From assembly GCF_050003625.1 (NCBI RefSeq), contig NC_134398.1, positions 83,887,983 through 83,951,982 on the forward strand: 64,000 bases of DNA. The letters run 5' to 3'. This document shows, one piece after another, positions 59,427 to 64,000 of the stretch. Source of the DNA: Haematobia irritans. Its lineage: Eukaryota; Arthropoda; Insecta; Diptera; Muscidae. How positions within the stretch are numbered: the stretch's first letter is position 1; each line of letters starts with the position of its first letter. The translations under genes were made by a program, and so were the position numbers. The notes under the pieces were generated by a model, which worked only from the letters and a program-made list of their open reading frames with translations, had not been told where the DNA came from and ran no database searches.

Positions 59427-62400
59427 GGCCGCTTGTGCTGCCTTAAAAGTTCTCCTGATGAAAGGAGACATAGATATAGTTCTTATTCAAGAACCATACA
59501 TATATAAGAACAAGATCTGTGAATTAAGCACTCCGGGTTTCAAACTTTTGCATAATACCGGTAACGATATAAATCGAGCATGTATAATTGCTAAAAACGA
59601 ACTAAACTTGTTTCTGCTTCCTTCATTGAGCAATGCAGACACTGTTGTAGCCAGTCTAGAGATATCCACATGCAAATATTGGGTATCTTCGGTCTACATG
59701 GGACATGATAGGGATATGCCACCCTGTGCCGTTAAGACCTTAGTTGAGGAGTCACTAAAAAAAAAGACAAAACTCATTATGGGATGCGATGCAAATGCAC
59801 ATCATAGTATTTGGGGAAGTAGTGATACTAATGCAAGGGGAGAGTCGCTAATAGAGTTTATTTTGCGTACTAACCTGGTAGTTTGCAATAAGGGAGATGC
59901 ACCAACCTTTCAGATTGGCTGTTCGTACTTCAATGACCATATTTCCGCCAAATGTTAGGAAAGCTGATTGGAATAGGTATAGGGAATCGTTCAATTTGAT
60001 GATACCGGAAATGCCGGAGACAAATATGAGCACTGTGCAAGATATCGAACACGCAGTGGAGCGGATTACGAAGGCCTTCAACATTTCACTGAAAGCTGCT
60101 TGCCCTAGAGTAAAGCCAAGGGGAAAAAATCGGCCGCCATGGTGGACTACGGAGTTAAGTAATATGAGGAAATCCTGCAGGAAGCTCTTTAACAAAGCAA
60201 AGTCCACAAGAGCTCCGGAGGATTGGGACACTTACAAGATGAATCTGAGAGAATATAAACGAGAACTGAGAAGGTCTCAACAAAACTCTTGGGATGATTA
60301 CTGTAGCAGTATTGAGAATACGTCAGAGGCTTCCAGACTACGGAAGGTACTAGCATCCACTAACACCGTTCCAGGTTTCATTAAAACATCGGAGGGAAAT
60401 TGGACAACGTCCAGTGAGGAGACGTTGGAGGTACTTTTGGACACACACTTCCCTGGAAATCAGACGGTTGAACCATGTTCCGGCGGTGTAACAGAGGCTC
60501 GGCGATCACTTCCTATCGAGGAAATTGTGTCGGAATCTAGAATAAAATGGGCTTTAAATAGCTTTGGACCATTCAAATCCCCCGGACCTGATGGAATTAC
60601 TCCGGCGGAGTTACAGGCAGTGGCTGAAAGAAGTATCCCCTGGTTGACGGTGATATATAAACAATGTGTAAACTTAGCATATATTCCAGAAAAGTGGAGG
60701 GAAACAAAAGTCGTCTTCATACCTAAAGCAGGAAAAGCCTCTCACTCGAGTGCGAAGGATTTCCGACCAATCAGCTTATCCTCATTCCTACTTAAGACCC
60801 TGGAGAGGATGATAGACAGGTATCTTAGAACTAGCGTGGATTCAAGTTTGCTCTCGAAACGACAGCATGCATACTCGAAGGGCAGGTCTACTGAGACCGC
60901 ATTGCATGAACTGGTCAGCTTTATTGAAAGCTCACTACCTGCAAAGAATACACAATCGTGGCGTTTCTAGACATCGAAGGGGCTTTCAATAATGTCCATC
61001 CGAGCTCGATATTAAATGGACTGACAACTCTGAATGTTGATCCAGGTATACTTAGGCTGTTAGACGAACTTCTAATAAAGAGACGTATTTCAGCCACACT
61101 AGGGCAAGCAAACATACAAAGGTATGTGAACAGAGGCACTCCCCAAGGAGGAGTTCTATCACCTCTTCTTTGGAATGTTGCTATAAACAACCTTCTGGTT
61201 TCTCTAGAAAAAGAAAGGATAAAAGTGGTGGCATACGCAGATGATGTGGCGCTAGCAGTCAGGGGAAAATTCCCATCCACAATCAGAGATATTATACAGA
61301 GAGCTCTCCGGATGACTGAGAAATGGGCGAAAGATAATGGTCTTGGTGTAAATCCAGCAAAGATAGAAATAGTCATGTACTGCAAAGATCGCAAAACTCC
61401 CACGGTTAGGCCCATTTCCTTAGGGGGTACTGAAATTCCCTTTGGTGAGTGTGCAAAATACCTGGGCGTTATTTTGGACAGGAAGCTGAATTTTAGGCTT
61501 AATATTGAAGAGAGGGCGAGAAAAGCCACGGTAGCTTTGTACTCGTGCAAAAAGGCAATAGGGAAAAAGTGGGGACTAAGACCAAAAATTGTGCATTGGC
61601 TATACACGGCAGTGGTTAGACCTATAATGCTATATGGTGTTGTAGTCTGGTGGCCGGCACTTCTGAAACCGACTTGTTTAGATAAAGTTCAGCGTATGGC
61701 GAGCTTATGTATCTCAGGCGCATTTAGTAAGACAGGAACAGACTCCCTTAATGTCATGCTACATCTATTGCCTTTAGACATTTTGGCCAAACAGTCAGCT
61801 GCAACAACGGCTGTGCGGTTGCGCGAGCTATCGCTGTGGTCGGAAAAAATGTACGGTCATAGTTCGGTCCTCAAAGAAATGCCAGATGTGCCTAACGTAG
61901 TGGATTACACCCTGGCAAAACCACTTTTCGACAAAAAGTTTGAAACTCTAATTCCCAACAGTGAGGCGTGGTGTACACAGACCCCGGGGAATAAAAGATG
62001 TATAGATTTCTATACTGATGGCTCCAAATTGAATGGACAAGTGGGGTTCGGAGTATATTCTAAAGATCTGGAAGTTCGAATAGCGAAAAGATTACCTAAT
62101 CACTGTAGTGTTTTTCAGGCTGAAATATTGGCAATAAGAGAGGTGGTGAATTGGCTGAGAAGTAATGTTCCAACAAATATTGGCATTAATATATACTCAG
62201 ACAGTCAACCTGCAATAAAATCCTTGGACTCTGTGTTCCTTAACTCAAAAACGGCCATAGACTGCCGCAAATCTCTCAACGAGATGGCTGAGCAGTACAA
62301 TATTCACCTAATATGGGTGCCTGGTCATAGGAACATACCGGGGAACTGTGAAGCAGATGTGTTAGCAAGGCTAGGAACTACCTTACATATTCCAGGGGAA

Positions 62401-62854
62401 CTAGAATCTGTTGGTATGCCTCTGGCCACCTGCAAGCTCTTACCGCGTGAGAAGGCTGTTATGATGGCCAATATTCGATGGGAAAATTGCAAGGGTTGTA
62501 ACGACACCAAGCAAATATGGCCCCATTTAAACTTAAACCGCACACTAGATATGCTAGTGTTCTCAAGGCGTCAGATAGCACTCCTAATATCTGCTATAAC
62601 GGGTCGCTGCCTGATAGGCGAATTTGCAAAAACTATAGGTGCGAAGTATAATGACTATTGTATAAGCTGTCATGACGTGGAGGAAAAGGAATCAATTAAA
62701 CACCTCTTGTGTGAGCGTCCTGCTTTTTTGTGTAAGGCGTAAGCGAATTTTAGGAGCATATAGCTTTAGATTACTGGCTGACCTGGAAAACGTTAACTTA
62801 AGCAGTTTGTTAATGTTTTTGGAGCAATCTGGTTGGTTCCACAAAAGTAAATAA
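59374..62854 (+). pseudogene. L2 ORF2: endonuclease, RT, RNase H; three lesions
   Basis: Endonuclease start: LQISLHHCKAACAALKVLL, VLIQEPYIY and GCDANAHHSIWGSSD. Lesion 1, near 59920: GDAPTFQI jumps to VRKADWNRY in a new frame, deleting the endonuclease C-terminus with its SDH motif. RT: SPGPDGITPAELQ, FRPISLSSFLLKTLERM, AFLDIEGAFNNV, GTPQGGVLSPLLWN and AYADDVAL (catalytic). Lesion 2, near 60945: one base missing before EYTIVAFLD. RNase H: FYTDGSKLNG, FQAEILAIREV, IYSDSQPAIKS and GNCEADVLARL. Lesion 3, near 62728: six T instead of the five seen in L3, so the C-terminus RRKRILGAYSFRLL is out of frame. Confidence 0.9.
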
Positions 62855-63002
62855 TAGAGAAGGTTCAGTGGGTAAGACAAGAAGTGCCCATATGTAATAG
62901 GTACTTTTAGTTAAATGTGGTATCACAATTGACTGAATATTCTCAGTGAGCCTGAAATTTAATCGGGCTGCCACTTTAACCTAACCTAACCTAATACTCA
63001 TT

Positions 63003-63419
63003 AAAATTTATTCTTACTAATAGTTCAGCTTTTATTAGATCAAAGGTCTATCTTTGATATATAAATTATATAGAACACTATACGCTTTTCCACGAAAGAT
63101 ATTACTTATTGCTATAGAAAGCACAAATGAGCTACATACCTAAAGATAACTAAATTTTTAAACTATAATGGCACAAAAAAGTATGTATCATATTAGTCCT
63201 TATAAATACAATTATAGTTTTATTGACAGTAAAAATATGCTCGTTCGATGTGTGTTTTAGAAATATAAACTTCCTTTTTTAGTATTATTACATATGTAGC
63301 TATAGAAAAAATTAACTTACAAAAAACTTGACAAATCACTTTTTCACTTGACACCCATTAAAAAACTTGGTAATCAGGCCCGTCTGGCAACCCTAAGTGA
63401 CAATGAAACGCGAGTGAGT
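63003..63419. other. No gene seen
   Basis: AT-rich flank of L2. No repeat ends or frames that I recognise. Confidence 0.4.
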
Positions 63420-63588
63420 ATGAAAACGACTTTTGTTTCCCTCCACTTTTCAGGAATATATGCAAAGTTTATTCATCCCTTATATACCACCGTCAACCAA
63501 GGGATAATTCTGTCAGTCACTGCTTGTAACTTCGCCGGAGTAATTCCATCAGGTCCGGGGGATTTGAATGACCCAAAACTATTGTGGT
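63420..63588 (-). pseudogene. Antisense LINE RT fragment of the L2 family
   Basis: On the minus strand it encodes FKSPGPDGITPAKLQAVTD and AYIPEKWRETKVVF, matching 60563-60725 of L2 closely. It ends abruptly at the integrase fragment. Only about 55 codons remain. Confidence 0.85.
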
Positions 63589-64000
63589 AAACTCTGTCCG
63601 TATACCATTTCTGCCGGGGATGCCTGCAGATCTTCCTTGAAAATAGATCTCAAACCAAGTAATACAACAGGCAGCGCATCGTACCACTTATCTTGTTTCC
63701 CACTTGCCACAATGGCCGCTTTTAATTGTCTATGAAATCTTTCCACTATGCCATTTGCCTGTAGATGGTAAGCCGTAGTTGTTATTCTATGATATCCTAA
63801 TAAGTCAGCCAGTTCAGCGAACACCCTTGACGTAAATTGTTTTCCGCGATCACTGGTTACCTGGAGCGAAACCCCAAAATGGCTGATGTAATTATGAAAA
63901 AACGGCCGTTATGTCCCTCAAAGGATATGCTTCCGGCCATCGTGTATGCCTATCGATAACAGTAAGAATGTATTGATGGTTTCTAGATTGTGGCAAAGGT
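63589..64000 (-). pseudogene. Ty3/Gypsy-type integrase fragment, cut by window edge
   Basis: On the minus strand the window edge enters the integrase core: VIDRHTRWPEAYPL (first Asp), VTSDRGKQF (second Asp) and TTTAYHLQANGIVERFHRQL (with the Glu), then a stretch up to AEMVYGQSLPQ. A frameshift lies in a T/A run near 63895, between the first two motifs. The left end is truncated at the LINE fragment. Integrase inserts retroelement DNA copies into the genome; this piece is broken. Confidence 0.85.

Larger units (their letters stand above)
58094..62992 (+). mobile_element. L2: nearly full-length non-LTR retrotransposon with RNase H
   Basis: 4.9 kb between the target duplication aatactcatt (58084-58093 and 62993-63002). 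It has a short 5' UTR, ORF1 (58203-59426), an overlapping ORF2 (to 62854) and a 3' UTR that ends in TAACC repeats (62977-62992). Endonuclease plus RT plus RNase H suggests the I or LOA group; the clade needs a tree. L3 and 63420-63588 are from the same family. It has four lesions and is not active. Confidence 0.9.

Noticed and set aside
62977..62996. Telomeric repeat array
   Set aside because: Only a few TAACC units directly at the end of a LINE with a target duplication; higher flies do not use this telomere repeat.

Overview
The window is transposon-dense, AT-rich DNA from a higher dipteran, most likely a calyptrate (muscid-type) fly. This is inferred from two spliced genes with fly-like protein sequences and from dispersed repeats (the TATACCC...CACCACTACTGTGGT family, the TATAGCCCCCATATAAACC family, long TA tracts) that I associate with such flies. 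Nothing looks bacterial or plasmid-borne. Family letters below are my own labels.

Two host genes survive. A CREBL2/REPTOR-BP-type bZIP gene lies on the minus strand at 21261-22022 (four coding exons, 117 aa). A full OTUB1-type deubiquitinase gene lies on the plus strand at 26722-27794 (three coding exons, 260 aa, catalytic D71/C74/H253). They are divergent, with about 4.7 kb of mostly transposon DNA between their start codons.

The rest is nested mobile DNA, and the order of insertion can largely be read. (1) 1-2497 is a near-perfect palindrome around TA microsatellites. It is followed by a 2,297-bp tandem duplication (about 2317-6909). (2) 5400-15270 is one minus-strand DD34D mariner, split by an F repeat (6338-10324) and by an A element (10484-15122). 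The A element itself holds B (with C inside), a LINE fragment and a D MITE. (3) 16.5-20.9 kb has two copies of an internally deleted DD41D rosa-like mariner and a broken RT. (4) 22.3-25.5 kb is a fold-back A element carrying E, I and D MITEs. (5) 29-37 kb is a probable TIR element U filled with A3, A4, B2 (holding A5) and I4. (6) 37603-53504 is a single I-like LINE (L1) with a 12-bp target duplication. It has been stretched to 15.9 kb by a Harbinger-like MITE, a P repeat, C2, and an E element that holds K, which in turn holds G, F3 and T. (7) 53.7-57.5 kb is antisense LINE debris hit by the third rosa copy and a hAT-like MITE. (8) 58094-62992 is a nearly complete LINE (L2) with target duplication but four coding lesions. 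(9) The right edge holds an antisense LINE scrap and a Ty3/Gypsy-type integrase fragment.

Several insertions are proven inside the window by an uninterrupted copy of the same target, or by restoration of the host reading frame when the insert and one target duplication are removed. The most unusual structures are: short TIR elements with 3-bp target duplications whose ends match the 5' splice-site consensus; a TIR element with two tRNA-like sequences facing each other; A elements with repeated intron-like modules; and a 153-bp tandem period shared by two repeat families.
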